From contig NZ_JAQTZS010000021.1 in assembly GCF_028687635.1 (NCBI RefSeq), positions 1-50,335 on the forward strand: DNA of 50,335 bases, in the 5' to 3' direction. The stretch comes from Malikia sp. (GTDB lineage Bacteria > Pseudomonadota > Gammaproteobacteria > Burkholderiales > Burkholderiaceae_C). A model generated the notes under the pieces. The model was given only the letters and a program-made list of their open reading frames with translations. It searched no databases and had not been told where the DNA came from. A program made the translations under genes and the position numbers. Positions within the stretch are counted from its first letter, which is position 1. Every line of letters begins with the position of its first letter. Of this stretch, positions 16,856-29,836 are shown one piece after another.

Positions 16856-17933
16856 ACCTGTCCTGCGCCAGCGCCCAATCTACAGACTCGCGCACCAGCT
16901 CGCTCGGATGCCCTGCCCTCGCCCGCAGCGCCGCGCGCAGCGACGGGAGATCGCCCGGGTCGGCCGCGCGCAAGGCATTGCCCAGCGCCAGCGCGAGGTT
17001 GCGCAGCCAGCGTTCGTGGCCGATGCGGCGAATCGGACTGCCCTCGGTGTGACGCAGGAACTCGGCCTCGCTCCAGGCGAACAGCTCGATCAGGCCGCGC
17101 CCCGTCAGCTGGGCGCGGGCATCGAAATCGGGCAGCGCGCTGTGCTGGGCGAACTTGTTCCAGGGGCAGGCCAGCTGGCAATCGTCGCAGCCGTAGATCC
17201 GGTTGCCCAGCGAGGGCCGGAATTCGAGCGGAATCGGCCCGGCGTGCTCGATCGTCAGGTAGGAGATGCAGCGGCGCGCATCGAGCCGGTAGGGCGCGAC
17301 GATGGCGCGGGTCGGGCAGGCATCGAGGCAGGCGCGGCACTGGCCGCAGTGCGCGCTGACCGGCGCGGTGGCGGGCAGCGCGCGGTCGACGAAGATCTCG
17401 CCCAGGAAGAACATCGAGCCGGCGTCACGGCTCAGCGTGAGCGTGTGCTTGCCGCGCCAGCCCAGGCCGCTGCGGCTGGCGAGCTCGACTTCGAGCACCG
17501 GCGCCGAATCGGTGAAGACGCGATAGCCCAACGGGTCCAGCGCGGCCGCCATCCGGTCGGCTAGCTGCTGCAGGCGCTGGCGCAGCACCTTGTGGTAGTC
17601 CCGGCCCCGCGCGTAGACCGAGACCACGGCCTCGCCAGGCTCGCGCCGGCGCTGCCATTCATCCTGCAACCAGCCCGCTGGCGTGGCGCGCGGCAGATAA
17701 TCCATCCTGGCCGTGACCACGCTCAGCGTGCCCGGCAACAACTCGGCCGGCCGCGCCCGCTTCAGGCCATGCGCCTGCATATAGTGCATCGAACCATGAA
17801 AACCCTGCTCCAGCCAGGCCAACAGGCCGGATTCAGCCGCGGACAGTTCGACATCGGCCACGCCGATTTGGGAGAATCCGAGTTCTCGGCCCCAGGCCTG
17901 GATTTGCGAGACGAATTGAGCAGCATCGACCAT
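16815..17933 (-). CDS. queG: Epoxyqueuosine reductase QueG
   Basis: A 372-aa cobalamin-dependent iron-sulfur enzyme that reduces epoxyqueuosine to queuosine in tRNA. Two 4Fe-4S motifs are visible: 'CGQCRACLDACP' around residue 195-206 and 'CDDCQLACPWNKF' around 245, plus 'GPIPLEFRPSLGNRIYGC' between them. A HEAT-like tail follows. The start ATG at 17933 lies only a few bases from the end of the tnpB element, so its promoter and ribosome-binding site must come from that element or from the few bases between. QueG and tsaE, now 1.36 kb apart, face away from each other. Confidence 0.95.
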   Translation of the reverse strand: MVDAAQFVSQIQAWGRELGFSQIGVADVELSAAESGLLAWLEQGFHGSMHYMQAHGLKRARPAELLPGTLSVVTARMDYLPRATPAGWLQDEWQRRREPGEAVVSVYARGRDYHKVLRQRLQQLADRMAAALDPLGYRVFTDSAPVLEVELASRSGLGWRGKHTLTLSRDAGSMFFLGEIFVDRALPATAPVSAHCGQCRACLDACPTRAIVAPYRLDARRCISYLTIEHAGPIPLEFRPSLGNRIYGCDDCQLACPWNKFAQHSALPDFDARAQLTGRGLIELFAWSEAEFLRHTEGSPIRRIGHERWLRNLALALGNALRAADPGDLPSLRAALRARAGHPSELVRESVDWALAQDRFTSTPASPAPAAG

Positions 17934-17937
17934 AAGA

Positions 17938-19293
17938 CCGTTCTACCAGACTTGCTCATTCATGTACAAACATGAACAAAGCTGACTTCCTGCTTCGCCG
18001 AGGCCGGTTTCGCCCCCGTCTTGCGACGGCGGCCAGAGCCTTCCTCTCCACAGGCTGACACGGTGGAACTCACCGCCAGATTTCTCAAATTGATCGCCGC
18101 GTTCACGTCGCGGTCGTGGTTCGCACCGCAGTGCGGACAAGTCCACTCGCGCGCCGACAGTGGCAATTCGTCGAGCCGATACCCGCAGCCCGAACAGGTC
18201 TTGCTGCTGGGATACCAGCGGTCCGCGACAATCACCTCCCCCCCACGCATCGCCGCTTTGTACTCCAGTTGCCGCCGCAGCTCGAAGAATCCCATGTCGG
18301 CAATCGAGCGGGCCAGTCGACGGTTCCTGACCATGCCTTGGACGTTCAGGTCTTCTATGCCGATGGTGTGGAAGCGCCGCGTGAGGTCCGTCGTGAGCTG
18401 ATGTAGCGCGTCCGAGCGGATGTTGGCGATACGGGCATGCAACTTCGCCAGCCTGGCCCTGGCTTTCTTTCTGTTGGCTGACCCCTTCTGCTTGCGCGAC
18501 AGGCTCCTCGATAGCCGGCGCAAGCGGTTCAGCAGCGCCTGGTGCGGCTTGGGACCGGGGATCGTCTCTCCCGTCGAGAGCGTCGCCAACGCCTTGACGC
18601 CCAGATCCACACCCACCGCGCCTTGGTTCTCGGCTTGGGGTAGAGGTGAATCGTCATGGGTATCGACGGCAAGGCTGACATACCAGCGATCGGCCACGCG
18701 CGAAACCGTGGCTGACAGGATCTTGCCCGCGAAGCGCAACGTCTCGCGCATCCGTACCCAGCCCAGGTGGGGGATGCGGATGCGCGAGGCGTCGAGACTG
18801 AACTGGTCGTTGCTGAGACTGAAGCGGTCGTGCCGGCCTTTCTTGCGGAACTGCGGATAGCGGGCGCGGCCGGCAAAGAAGTTCTGGAACGCCTGGCCCA
18901 GCTGGATGATCGCCATCTGCGGCGCGTTCTTGGTGACTTCGAGCATCCACGGGAACTGCTCGCGCTTGATAGCATTCAACTGGCGGCGCAGTGCGGCCTG
19001 GGAAGGCTTGGGCAGTGTCGGATCGAGCTTGCAGGCCTCGTACTGGCGCTGCCACTCGGCCAGCGCCCAGTTGTAGGCGAAGCGCGCCACACCCGCCGCG
19101 CGGGCCAGGTAGGTGGCTTGCGCGTTGTTCGGATCGAGAGCAATCTTGTGTGCGATCAGCATGGCCGCATAATTCTGGCACGAACCGACACGGCTTGGAC
19201 AGGGCTGCGGTTGTTCTCGTCATGCCGTCACAGTGCGTGAGCAGGTATGCGCATGAAAGATAAGAATTGAGCAGTTTTTACGGTAACTGAATG
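17938..19293 (-). mobile_element. tnpB-only IS200/IS605-family element, copy 2, between queG and tsaE
   Basis: This is homologous to copy 1 over its full length. The 3' (right) tip lies at AGAACGG near 17938, about five bases from the queG start codon. The 5' (left) tip CATTCAG lies at 19293, where its first three bases are the complement of the tsaE ATG. The element thus fills the entire space between two divergent genes. Flanks at the left tip read AATGGGGTT here and CGAGGGGTT in copy 1, so GGGGTT is the shared target-side motif. There is no tnpA inside. Confidence 0.75.
17960..19162 (-). CDS. tnpB: TnpB RNA-guided nuclease, IS200/IS605-family (copy 2)
   Basis: A 400-aa TnpB, same length as copy 1 and about 92% identical by my residue count. 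The RuvC acids (D186, E270, D352) and the zinc-ribbon cysteines (323, 326, 342, 345) are all kept, so the differences lie outside the catalytic set and the protein looks functional. The start MLIAHKIALDPNN at 19162 is the only reasonable ATG. If it behaves like studied TnpB systems, its omega-RNA would run past the right tip and carry the first bases of queG as guide, which would direct the nuclease to the empty queG/tsaE site. Confidence 0.93.
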   Translation of the reverse strand: MLIAHKIALDPNNAQATYLARAAGVARFAYNWALAEWQRQYEACKLDPTLPKPSQAALRRQLNAIKREQFPWMLEVTKNAPQMAIIQLGQAFQNFFAGRARYPQFRKKGRHDRFSLSNDQFSLDASRIRIPHLGWVRMRETLRFAGKILSATVSRVADRWYVSLAVDTHDDSPLPQAENQGAVGVDLGVKALATLSTGETIPGPKPHQALLNRLRRLSRSLSRKQKGSANRKKARARLAKLHARIANIRSDALHQLTTDLTRRFHTIGIEDLNVQGMVRNRRLARSIADMGFFELRRQLEYKAAMRGGEVIVADRWYPSSKTCSGCGYRLDELPLSAREWTCPHCGANHDRDVNAAINLRNLAVSSTVSACGEEGSGRRRKTGAKPASAKQEVSFVHVCT

Positions 19294-19824
19294 AACCCCA
19301 TTGTAGAAAGCGCGCAAGCCGCGCAGGCCCCCAGCCTGGCGCAGCGCACCGTGCTGTGCGCGAGCGAGGACGACACGACCGCGCTGGCCGCGGCGCTGGC
19401 GCTCAGCCCCGCGCTGGCCAACGCGACCCTGACCTTGCACGGCGACCTCGGTGCCGGCAAGACCACTTTCGTGCGTCACCTGCTGCGCGCGCTCGGCGTG
19501 AGCGGACGCATCAAGAGCCCGACCTACGCCGTGGTCGAGCCGCACCGCGCGCCGCCCGCGCCGGCCTGGCCCACCGGACTGGCGGTGTCGCATTTCGACT
19601 TCTACCGCTTCGGCGACCCGCGCGAGTGGGAGGATGCCGGCTTTCGCGAGGTCTTCGCCGACCCCGGCTTGAAGCTGGTCGAATGGCCCGAGAAGGCGCG
19701 GGGCCTGATGCCGGCGCCCGACCTCGGCATCGAGCTGGCGCCACAGGCGGACGAGAGCCGCCTCGTCACGCTCAAGGCGCACAGCCAGAGCGGGCTGAAA
19801 CTGCTGGAGGCCCTCGCACCATGA
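19291..19824 (+). CDS. tsaE: tRNA threonylcarbamoyladenosine synthesis ATPase TsaE
   Basis: A 177-aa P-loop ATPase of the TsaB-TsaD-TsaE system that makes t6A37 in tRNAs reading ANN codons. The Walker A loop is 'GDLGAGKTTFVRHLL', followed by 'IKSPTYAVVE' and 'VSHFDFYRF', then 'LVEWPEKA', all family hallmarks. The assigned ATG at 19291 overlaps the left tip of the tnpB element, so the element may supply the start codon as well as the upstream region. Only a weak 'cggtaac' precedes it. The stop overlaps the amiC start (ATGA). The tsaE-amiC order is common in proteobacteria. Confidence 0.93.
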   Translation: MNPIVESAQAAQAPSLAQRTVLCASEDDTTALAAALALSPALANATLTLHGDLGAGKTTFVRHLLRALGVSGRIKSPTYAVVEPHRAPPAPAWPTGLAVSHFDFYRFGDPREWEDAGFREVFADPGLKLVEWPEKARGLMPAPDLGIELAPQADESRLVTLKAHSQSGLKLLEALAP

Positions 19825-21281
19825 AACGACGTCATCTGCTCGGCGGCGGCCTGCTCGCGCTCTGGCTCGGGCCGGCGCAGCTCGCGCGCGGCGCCAGCTT
19901 GCTCGCGGTGCGCGCCTGGCCGGCGCGCGACTACACCCGCCTGACCATCGAGTCGGATGCGGCCCTCAAGACCAGCCAGACCTTCATTCCCGACCCGCCG
20001 CGGCTGGCGGTCGACATCGTTGGGCTGGATCTGCTGCCGGGACTCAGAGAGCTCGTCAGCAAGGTCCAGCCCAACGATCCCAATATCTCGGGCGTGCGCG
20101 TCGGACAGAACGCGCCCAACGTGGTGCGGCTGGTGGTCGACCTCAAGCAGCCGGTCAAGCCCCAGGTCTTCAGCCTCAAGCCGGTCGAGCCCTACCAGCA
20201 CCGGCTGGTGCTCGACCTCTATCCGGCCCGCGCGGTCGACCCGCTCGAAGAGCTGATCCAGCAGCGGCTGCAGGGCCTGGAAGCCTCGATCGCCGCCGGT
20301 CCCGCCACCCAACGATCCGCACCGCCCCCCTCGGCCATCGCCCCCGTGCTCAAGCCGGACCCGCTCGAGGAACTGATCCAGCAGCAGATCGACAGCGGCA
20401 AGAGCGGCGGCCAGAAAACCGAAATCCGGACCGACAGCAAGGCGCCCGGCAAGTCCGACGCCCAGCCTGGCCCTGGCAGCGTGGCATCGGGCACCAGCGA
20501 GCCGCGCAAGACGGCCACGACTCCGGTGCGCAACGAACCCGAGCCGCGCGACAAGACCGATCGCCTGATCGTGATCGCGCTCGATCCAGGCCACGGTGGC
20601 GAGGACCCGGGCGCGATCGGTCCGGCCGGCACCCAGGAAAAGGACGTGGTGCTGCAGATCGCGCTCAGGCTGCGCGACCGGCTCCAGGACCTGGAGATCA
20701 AGGGCAACCCGGTGCGCGTCTTCCTCACGCGCGAGGCCGACTTCTTCGTGCCGCTGCAGGTGCGGGTCGAGAAGGCGCGCCGCGTGCAGGCCGACCTGTT
20801 CGTGAGCCTGCACGCCGATGCCTTCTACACGCCCGACCCGCAGGGCGCCAGCGTCTACGCGCTGAGCGAGCGCGGCGCCTCCAGCGCGGCGGCGCGCTGG
20901 ATGGCCAATCAGGAGAACAAGTCCGACCAGGTCGGCGGCATCAACATCAAGGTCAATGACGCGCATGTGCAGCGCGCGCTGTTCGACATGAGCACCACGG
21001 CCCAGATCAACGACAGCCTCAAGCTCGGCGGCGCGCTGCTGGGCGAGATCGGGCGCGTCGGCCGCTTGCACAAGCCACGGGTCGAGCAGGCCTCGTTCGC
21101 GGTGCTCAAGGCGCCCGACATCCCGAGCATCCTGGTCGAGACCGCCTTCATCAGCAATCCGCAGGAGGAGGCCCGGCTGCTCGACCCGGACTTCCAGGAC
21201 CGGCTGGCGCGGGCGTTGCAGCGCGGCATCACGCGCTACTTCGCCGCCAACCCGCCGCTGGCGCGCAGCCGCCAGCTCTGA
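19821..21281 (+). CDS. amiC: N-acetylmuramoyl-L-alanine amidase, AmiC-like
   Basis: A 486-aa periplasmic amidase that splits daughter-cell peptidoglycan by cutting the MurNAc-L-Ala bond. The N-terminus 'MKRRHLLGGGLLALWLGPAQ' looks like a twin-arginine-type signal, as in E. coli AmiC. Residues about 30-130 form an AMIN domain ('VVRLVVDLKQPVKPQVFSL'). A low-complexity linker holds two copies of 'DPLEELIQQ'. The Amidase_3 domain starts at 'IVIALDPGHGGEDPGAIGP' with the zinc-binding His and continues through 'FVSLHADAF' (second His) and 'SILVETAFISN' (catalytic Glu). Start ATG overlaps the tsaE stop. Confidence 0.94.
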   Translation: MKRRHLLGGGLLALWLGPAQLARGASLLAVRAWPARDYTRLTIESDAALKTSQTFIPDPPRLAVDIVGLDLLPGLRELVSKVQPNDPNISGVRVGQNAPNVVRLVVDLKQPVKPQVFSLKPVEPYQHRLVLDLYPARAVDPLEELIQQRLQGLEASIAAGPATQRSAPPPSAIAPVLKPDPLEELIQQQIDSGKSGGQKTEIRTDSKAPGKSDAQPGPGSVASGTSEPRKTATTPVRNEPEPRDKTDRLIVIALDPGHGGEDPGAIGPAGTQEKDVVLQIALRLRDRLQDLEIKGNPVRVFLTREADFFVPLQVRVEKARRVQADLFVSLHADAFYTPDPQGASVYALSERGASSAAARWMANQENKSDQVGGINIKVNDAHVQRALFDMSTTAQINDSLKLGGALLGEIGRVGRLHKPRVEQASFAVLKAPDIPSILVETAFISNPQEEARLLDPDFQDRLARALQRGITRYFAANPPLARSRQL

Positions 21282-21339
21282 CGCCGGCCCGCATAATCGA
21301 ACCCCCGGCCTGGCGCCGGACAGCCAAAGAGGAAAGAAC

Positions 21340-22239
21340 TTGTTCAAGAACGTGATGGTCTACCGCCTCGCCCCGGACTGGGCGATGGAAGTCGAAGCCA
21401 TGGAGGCCGCGCTGGCCAAGCTGCCCTTCCAACCCTGCGGCGCGACGCAGCCCGAGTCCCACGGCTGGGCGCCAGCGCGCGGTCAGGCGAACGGCGCGCT
21501 GGTCGAACTGGTCGCCGGCCAGCGCATCCTGCGCTTCATGCACGAGAGCAAGGCCGTGCCGGGCTCGGTCGTCAAGCGCCGGCTCGAGGAGCGCTGCGCG
21601 CAGATCGAGCAAAAGGAAGGCCGCAAGCCGGGCCGCAAGGAAAGCCGCGAGCTGCGCGACGAGCTGGTGCGGGAACTGCTGCCGATGGCCTTCGCGCGCA
21701 CCTCCAGCGTGCTGGTCTGGCTCGACCTGGCCAACGGCCGGCTGGTGCTCGACTGCGCCAGCCAGGGCAAGGCCGACACCCTGGTCACCGCGCTGGTCGA
21801 ATGCCTGGCCGGGCTGCGGGTGTCCTTGCTCAACACCCAGGTCTCGCCACAGGCCGCGATGACGCAGTGGCTCAGCGGCAGCGCCGACGAATGGCCCGAG
21901 CACTTCGCGCCCGGGCGCGAGGTCGAGCTCAAGAGCGGCGACGAGATGAACTCGGTCGTCAAGTTCACCCGCCATCCGCTCGAAGACGAGGAGATGAAGC
22001 GCCACATCGCGCAGGGCAAGCTGCCGACCAAGCTCGCGCTCGACTGGGAAGGCCGCGTCAGCTTCGTGCTGACCGAGGGCACCCAGCTCAAGAAAGTCGC
22101 CTTCCTCGACGGCGTGTTCGAGGAGCAGGCCGGCGCCGAGGACAACGGCGGCTTCGACAGCGACGTGGCGATCGCCACCGGCGAACTCGCCGCGCTGATC
22201 ACGGATCTGACCACGGCGCTCGGCGGCGAGCTGGCCTGA
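21340..22239 (+). CDS. rdgC: Recombination-associated protein RdgC
   Basis: A 299-aa RdgC, normal length. In E. coli RdgC forms a ring-shaped dimer on DNA and limits RecA activity. The typical N-terminus 'MFKNVMVYRL' and the segments 'ESHGWAPARG' and 'RILRFMHESKAVPGSVVKR' are clear. Translation starts at TTG (21340) with an 'AGAGGAAAG' ribosome-binding site seven bases upstream. A 'CATAAT' at 21291-21296 could be its -10 element. It stands alone and converges with tupA. Confidence 0.94.
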   Translation: MFKNVMVYRLAPDWAMEVEAMEAALAKLPFQPCGATQPESHGWAPARGQANGALVELVAGQRILRFMHESKAVPGSVVKRRLEERCAQIEQKEGRKPGRKESRELRDELVRELLPMAFARTSSVLVWLDLANGRLVLDCASQGKADTLVTALVECLAGLRVSLLNTQVSPQAAMTQWLSGSADEWPEHFAPGREVELKSGDEMNSVVKFTRHPLEDEEMKRHIAQGKLPTKLALDWEGRVSFVLTEGTQLKKVAFLDGVFEEQAGAEDNGGFDSDVAIATGELAALITDLTTALGGELA

Positions 22240-22266
22240 GGCCGCCGCCGCGGACGGGCCGGGAGT

Positions 22267-23115
22267 TCAGCGGGCAGCGTTGGGGAAAAACAGCTGCTCG
22301 CCATTGATCTTGTAGCTGGCAATCGAGGTCTGACCAGCCGGCGACAGCAGCCAGTCGATGAACCGCTGGCCCTCGGCCGACTTCACATGCGGATGCCTGG
22401 CCGAGCTGACCCGCATCACGCCGTAGGGGTTGAACAGGCGCGGATCGCCTTCGACCAGCAGCGCCAGATCGGCCTTGTTCCTGAAACTGAGCCAGGTGCC
22501 ACGGTCGGCCAGCAGGTAGCTGCCGGTCGCGGCCGCCATGTTGAGCGCCGGCCCCATGCCGCAGCCGCATTCGCGGTAGCCGCCGCCCTTGTCGGCTGCG
22601 GCCAGTTGCCAGAAGCGCAGTTCGGCCGCGTGCGTGCCGCTGCGGTCGCCGCGCGAGACAAAGGGCGCCTGGCTGGCGGCCACCTTCCGCAGCCCCGCGA
22701 CGATGTCCTGGCCGCGCACCCGGGCCGGATCGGCCCTGGGGCCGACCAGCACGAAGTCGTTGTACATCACGTCGAAGCGGCGCGGCGCGAAGCCATCGGC
22801 GACGAACCTATCCTCGGCCGGCCGGTCATGCACGAACAGCACGTCGGCGTCGCCACGGCGCGCCATGTCGATGGCCTGGCCGGTGCCCAGCGCCACCACC
22901 TTGACGTCGATGCCGGAGGCTTTCTTGAACTCGGGCAGGATATGGCCGAACAGGCCGGACTGCTCGGTCGAGGTGGTGGAGGCCACGACGATGGAGGGCG
23001 CCTGCGCGGCCGCCGGGCCGCCCCAGCCCAGCGCGCCCAGCACCAGCGTGATGGCCGCCGCGCTCCAGGCGCGCCGGGTCGGCGGCAACCGGCCCTTGTC
23101 AGTGACTTTGATCAA
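22267..23115 (-). CDS. tupA: Tungstate ABC transporter, substrate-binding protein
   Basis: A 282-aa periplasmic binding protein. It has a signal peptide (basic stretch with 'RRAWSAAAITLVLGALGW', cleavage probably after AAAQA) and the oxyanion-binding signature 'VASTTSTEQSGLFG' of TupA/WtpA-type tungstate binders. Later landmarks are 'DADVLFVHDRPAEDRF' and 'FVSRGDRSGTH'. The start is a TTG at 23115 overlapping the tupC stop (TTGA), with GGAGAAG upstream. It is the last gene of tupB-tupC-tupA. Molybdate binding is possible, but the TTST motif and gene set favour tungstate. Confidence 0.9.
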   Translation of the reverse strand: MIKVTDKGRLPPTRRAWSAAAITLVLGALGWGGPAAAQAPSIVVASTTSTEQSGLFGHILPEFKKASGIDVKVVALGTGQAIDMARRGDADVLFVHDRPAEDRFVADGFAPRRFDVMYNDFVLVGPRADPARVRGQDIVAGLRKVAASQAPFVSRGDRSGTHAAELRFWQLAAADKGGGYRECGCGMGPALNMAAATGSYLLADRGTWLSFRNKADLALLVEGDPRLFNPYGVMRVSSARHPHVKSAEGQRFIDWLLSPAGQTSIASYKINGEQLFFPNAAR

Positions 23116-23831
23116 ATCGCTTCTCCTCGGACAAAAGACTGCGCTTCGGGATAATTATCCGCCAGCAGCGCATCGTTGAAAAAATCGTGCACCGGCAGGT
23201 CGGCCAGGACCCGGCCACCCTCCAGATAAAGCACCCGGCTGGCCAGGCGCTTGACCTGGCCCAGGTTGTGGCTCGCGAAGACGAGCGTCACCGGCTGCCC
23301 CGCCACCTGGCCCCGGCTGAATTCGCCAAGCAGCTGCTCGACCTCGCGCTTGGCGTGCGGGTCCAGGCTGGCGGTGGGCTCGTCCAGCAGCAGCAGATGC
23401 GGCTCCAGCGCCCAGGCCCGCGCCAGCGCGACGCGCTGCAGCTGACCGCCCGACAACGTGCTGGCGCGGCGCGGCGCCAACCCTTCGAGACCAACCCGCG
23501 CCAGCGCGCTCAGGGCGCGCTCGCTCGCCTGGCGCCAAGGGGTGCCGGCCAGCCACAGGGCCAGCGCGACGTTGTGCCGCACCGAGCAGCTCAGCATGTG
23601 GGGCCGCTGGAACAGCATGGCCTGGCGCAAGGGCTGGCTCAGGCTGCGGCTGCCAACGGTCGGCGCGCACAGGCCATGCATGACCCGCAGCAAACTGGTC
23701 TTGCCGCTGCCGTTGGCGCCGACCAGGGCCAGTCGCTCGCCCGCGCGCAGCTGCAGGCTCACGTCCTGCAGCGCCCAGACCTGGCCCAGGCGCAGCGACA
23801 GCCCCTGCAGCTGCAGGATGGGGACGCTCAC
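23112..23831 (-). CDS. tupC: Tungstate ABC transporter, ATP-binding protein
   Basis: A 239-aa ABC ATPase. Walker A is 'GANGSGKTSLLRVMHG', the ABC signature is 'TLSGGQLQRVALARAWAL', and Walker B is 'LLLLDEPTASLDPH', followed by the switch His in 'FASHNLGQ'. The start is GTG at 23831, sharing four bases with the tupB stop (GTGA), and the stop overlaps the tupA start. The chain powers import of tungstate through TupB. It has no C-terminal TOBE domain, unlike ModC, which supports the tup assignment. Confidence 0.9.
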   Translation of the reverse strand: MSVPILQLQGLSLRLGQVWALQDVSLQLRAGERLALVGANGSGKTSLLRVMHGLCAPTVGSRSLSQPLRQAMLFQRPHMLSCSVRHNVALALWLAGTPWRQASERALSALARVGLEGLAPRRASTLSGGQLQRVALARAWALEPHLLLLDEPTASLDPHAKREVEQLLGEFSRGQVAGQPVTLVFASHNLGQVKRLASRVLYLEGGRVLADLPVHDFFNDALLADNYPEAQSFVRGEAI

Positions 23832-24613
23832 CGGTTGGTCCCCTGCACGCCGACCGACAGCGCAGCGCTCAGGCGGCCGCCGGCAGTCTGAAGGGTGGAA
23901 ACCACAGCCGGTGCGACGGAGCGGTCGCGCCAGCGGCGCAGGCCGGCGATGCCAGCATTGAGCAGCAACACCACGGCCAGCAAGACGCCGCCCAGGGCCA
24001 GGGCCAGCGGCAGGTCGCCCTTGCTGGTCTCAAGCGCGATGGCCGTGGTCATGACCCGGGTGAAGCCGTCGATGTTGCCCCCGACCACCATCACCGCCCC
24101 CACCTCCGAGATCGCGCGGGCGAAGGCCGCGATCAGCACGGTCAGCAAGGCGTAGCGCTCGTCCCAGGCCAGCAGCAGACCGCGCAGCCCGGCACTGGCA
24201 CCGAGCGAGGCCAGCTGCTCGCCATGGCGCCGCTCGGCGTCGTCCACCAGCTGGCGCGTCAGGGCCGTGATGACCGGCAGCACCAGCAGGGTCTGCGCCA
24301 GCACCATGGCCTGGAAGCTGAACAGCCAGCCCAGGAACCCGAGCGGCCCCGTGCGCGACAGCAGCAGGTAGACCACCAGCCCGAGCACCACCGAGGGCAC
24401 GGCCAGCCAGGTGTTGAGCAGCGCCAGCAGCCCCTCGCGGCCACGAAAGCGCGCCACCCCCAGCCAGGCCCCCAGCGGCAGGCCGGCCACACAGGCCAGC
24501 GCGCAGGCCGTGGCACTGACCGCCAGCGAACGAGCGACGATGGCCCACAGCACGGTATCGCGCTCGACGAGCAGCTGCAGCGCCCCGAGCGCGGCCTCGG
24601 AAAAGGCGGACAT
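23828..24613 (-). CDS. tupB: Tungstate ABC transporter, permease
   Basis: A 261-aa inner-membrane permease with about six hydrophobic segments, e.g. '[20 protein letters not shown]', '[17 protein letters not shown]' and '[19 protein letters not shown]'. The ABC-permease coupling loop is visible in '[18 protein letters not shown]'. The ATG at 24613 ([15 protein letters not shown]) is chosen because a longer upstream frame runs through coaBC and has no permease features. It is the first gene of the tup operon and starts 22 bp after the coaBC stop. I found no ModE-like operator. Confidence 0.9.
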   Translation of the reverse strand: MSAFSEAALGALQLLVERDTVLWAIVARSLAVSATACALACVAGLPLGAWLGVARFRGREGLLALLNTWLAVPSVVLGLVVYLLLSRTGPLGFLGWLFSFQAMVLAQTLLVLPVITALTRQLVDDAERRHGEQLASLGASAGLRGLLLAWDERYALLTVLIAAFARAISEVGAVMVVGGNIDGFTRVMTTAIALETSKGDLPLALALGGVLLAVVLLLNAGIAGLRRWRDRSVAPAVVSTLQTAGGRLSAALSVGVQGTNR

Positions 24614-24635
24614 CGCTCTCAGGCCACGGGAGTGT

Positions 24636-27624
<2,989 letters not shown>

Positions 27625-27626
27625 GC

Positions 27627-28487
27627 ATGAAACTCTGTGGCTTCGATGTCGGGCTGGACCAGCCCTTCTTCCTGATCGCCGGCCCCTGCGTGATCGAGTC
27701 CGAGCAGCTGCAGATGGATGTGGCCGGCCAGCTCAAGGAGATCACCACCGAGCTCGGCATCCCCTTCATCTTCAAGAGCAGCTACGACAAGGCCAACCGT
27801 TCCAGCGGCAGCACCTTCCGTGGTCCCGGCATGGACAAGGGCCTGGAGATCCTGGCCAAGGTCAGGCGCGAGCTCGGCATTCCGGTGCTGACCGACGTCC
27901 ACACCGAGGCCGAGATCCCGGCGGTCGCCGCAGTGGTCGACGTGCTGCAGACGCCCGCCTTCCTGTGCCGCCAGACCGACTTCATCCGCGCCGTGGCGCA
28001 GTCGGGCAAGCCGGTCAACATCAAGAAGGGCCAGTTCCTCGCGCCGCACGACATGAAGAACGTGATCGACAAGGCCCGCGCCGCCGCGCGCGAGGCCGGC
28101 CTGCCGGAAGACAACTTCATGGCCTGCGAGCGCGGCGCCAGCTTCGGCTACAACAACCTGGTGTCCGACATGCGCAGCCTGGCGATCATGCGCGAGACCG
28201 GCGCGCCGGTCGTGTTCGACGCCACCCACAGCGTGCAGCTGCCGGGCGGCCAGGGCACCAGCAGCGGCGGCATGCGCGAGATGGTGCCGGTGCTGTCACG
28301 CGCGGCGGTCGCCGTCGGCGTCGCCGGCCTGTTCATGGAAACCCACCCCAATCCGCGCCAGGCCATGAGCGACGGCCCCAACGCGGTGCCGCTCAAGCAC
28401 ATGAAGGCGCTGCTGGAAACCCTGGTCGCGCTCGATCAGGTCACCAAGCGCCACGGCTTCCTGGAGGACCGCTTCGGCGAGTTCTGA
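27627..28487 (+). CDS. kdsA: 3-deoxy-8-phosphooctulonate synthase (KDO-8-P synthase)
   Basis: A 286-aa enzyme that condenses phosphoenolpyruvate with arabinose 5-phosphate to give KDO-8-phosphate for lipopolysaccharide inner core. Motifs: '[12 protein letters not shown]' near the N-terminus, '[12 protein letters not shown]', 'LTDVH', '[13 protein letters not shown]', '[12 protein letters not shown]', and 'METHPNP' near the C-terminus. It begins 2 bp after pyrG and is followed by eno after a 35-bp gap containing a short T-run. Confidence 0.97.
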   Translation: MKLCGFDVGLDQPFFLIAGPCVIESEQLQMDVAGQLKEITTELGIPFIFKSSYDKANRSSGSTFRGPGMDKGLEILAKVRRELGIPVLTDVHTEAEIPAVAAVVDVLQTPAFLCRQTDFIRAVAQSGKPVNIKKGQFLAPHDMKNVIDKARAAAREAGLPEDNFMACERGASFGYNNLVSDMRSLAIMRETGAPVVFDATHSVQLPGGQGTSSGGMREMVPVLSRAAVAVGVAGLFMETHPNPRQAMSDGPNAVPLKHMKALLETLVALDQVTKRHGFLEDRFGEF

Positions 28488-28519
28488 CCCCACCCTTTTT
28501 TCATTAGCTCCAAAGGTAA

Positions 28520-29821
<1,302 letters not shown>

Positions 29822-29836
29822 TCGGGGACACAGGCC

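Noticed and set aside
8427-19293. Composite transposon made of the two tnpB elements
   Set aside because: Neither copy has a transposase, the two have diverged, and each has its own consistent insertion site with a rebuildable empty site.
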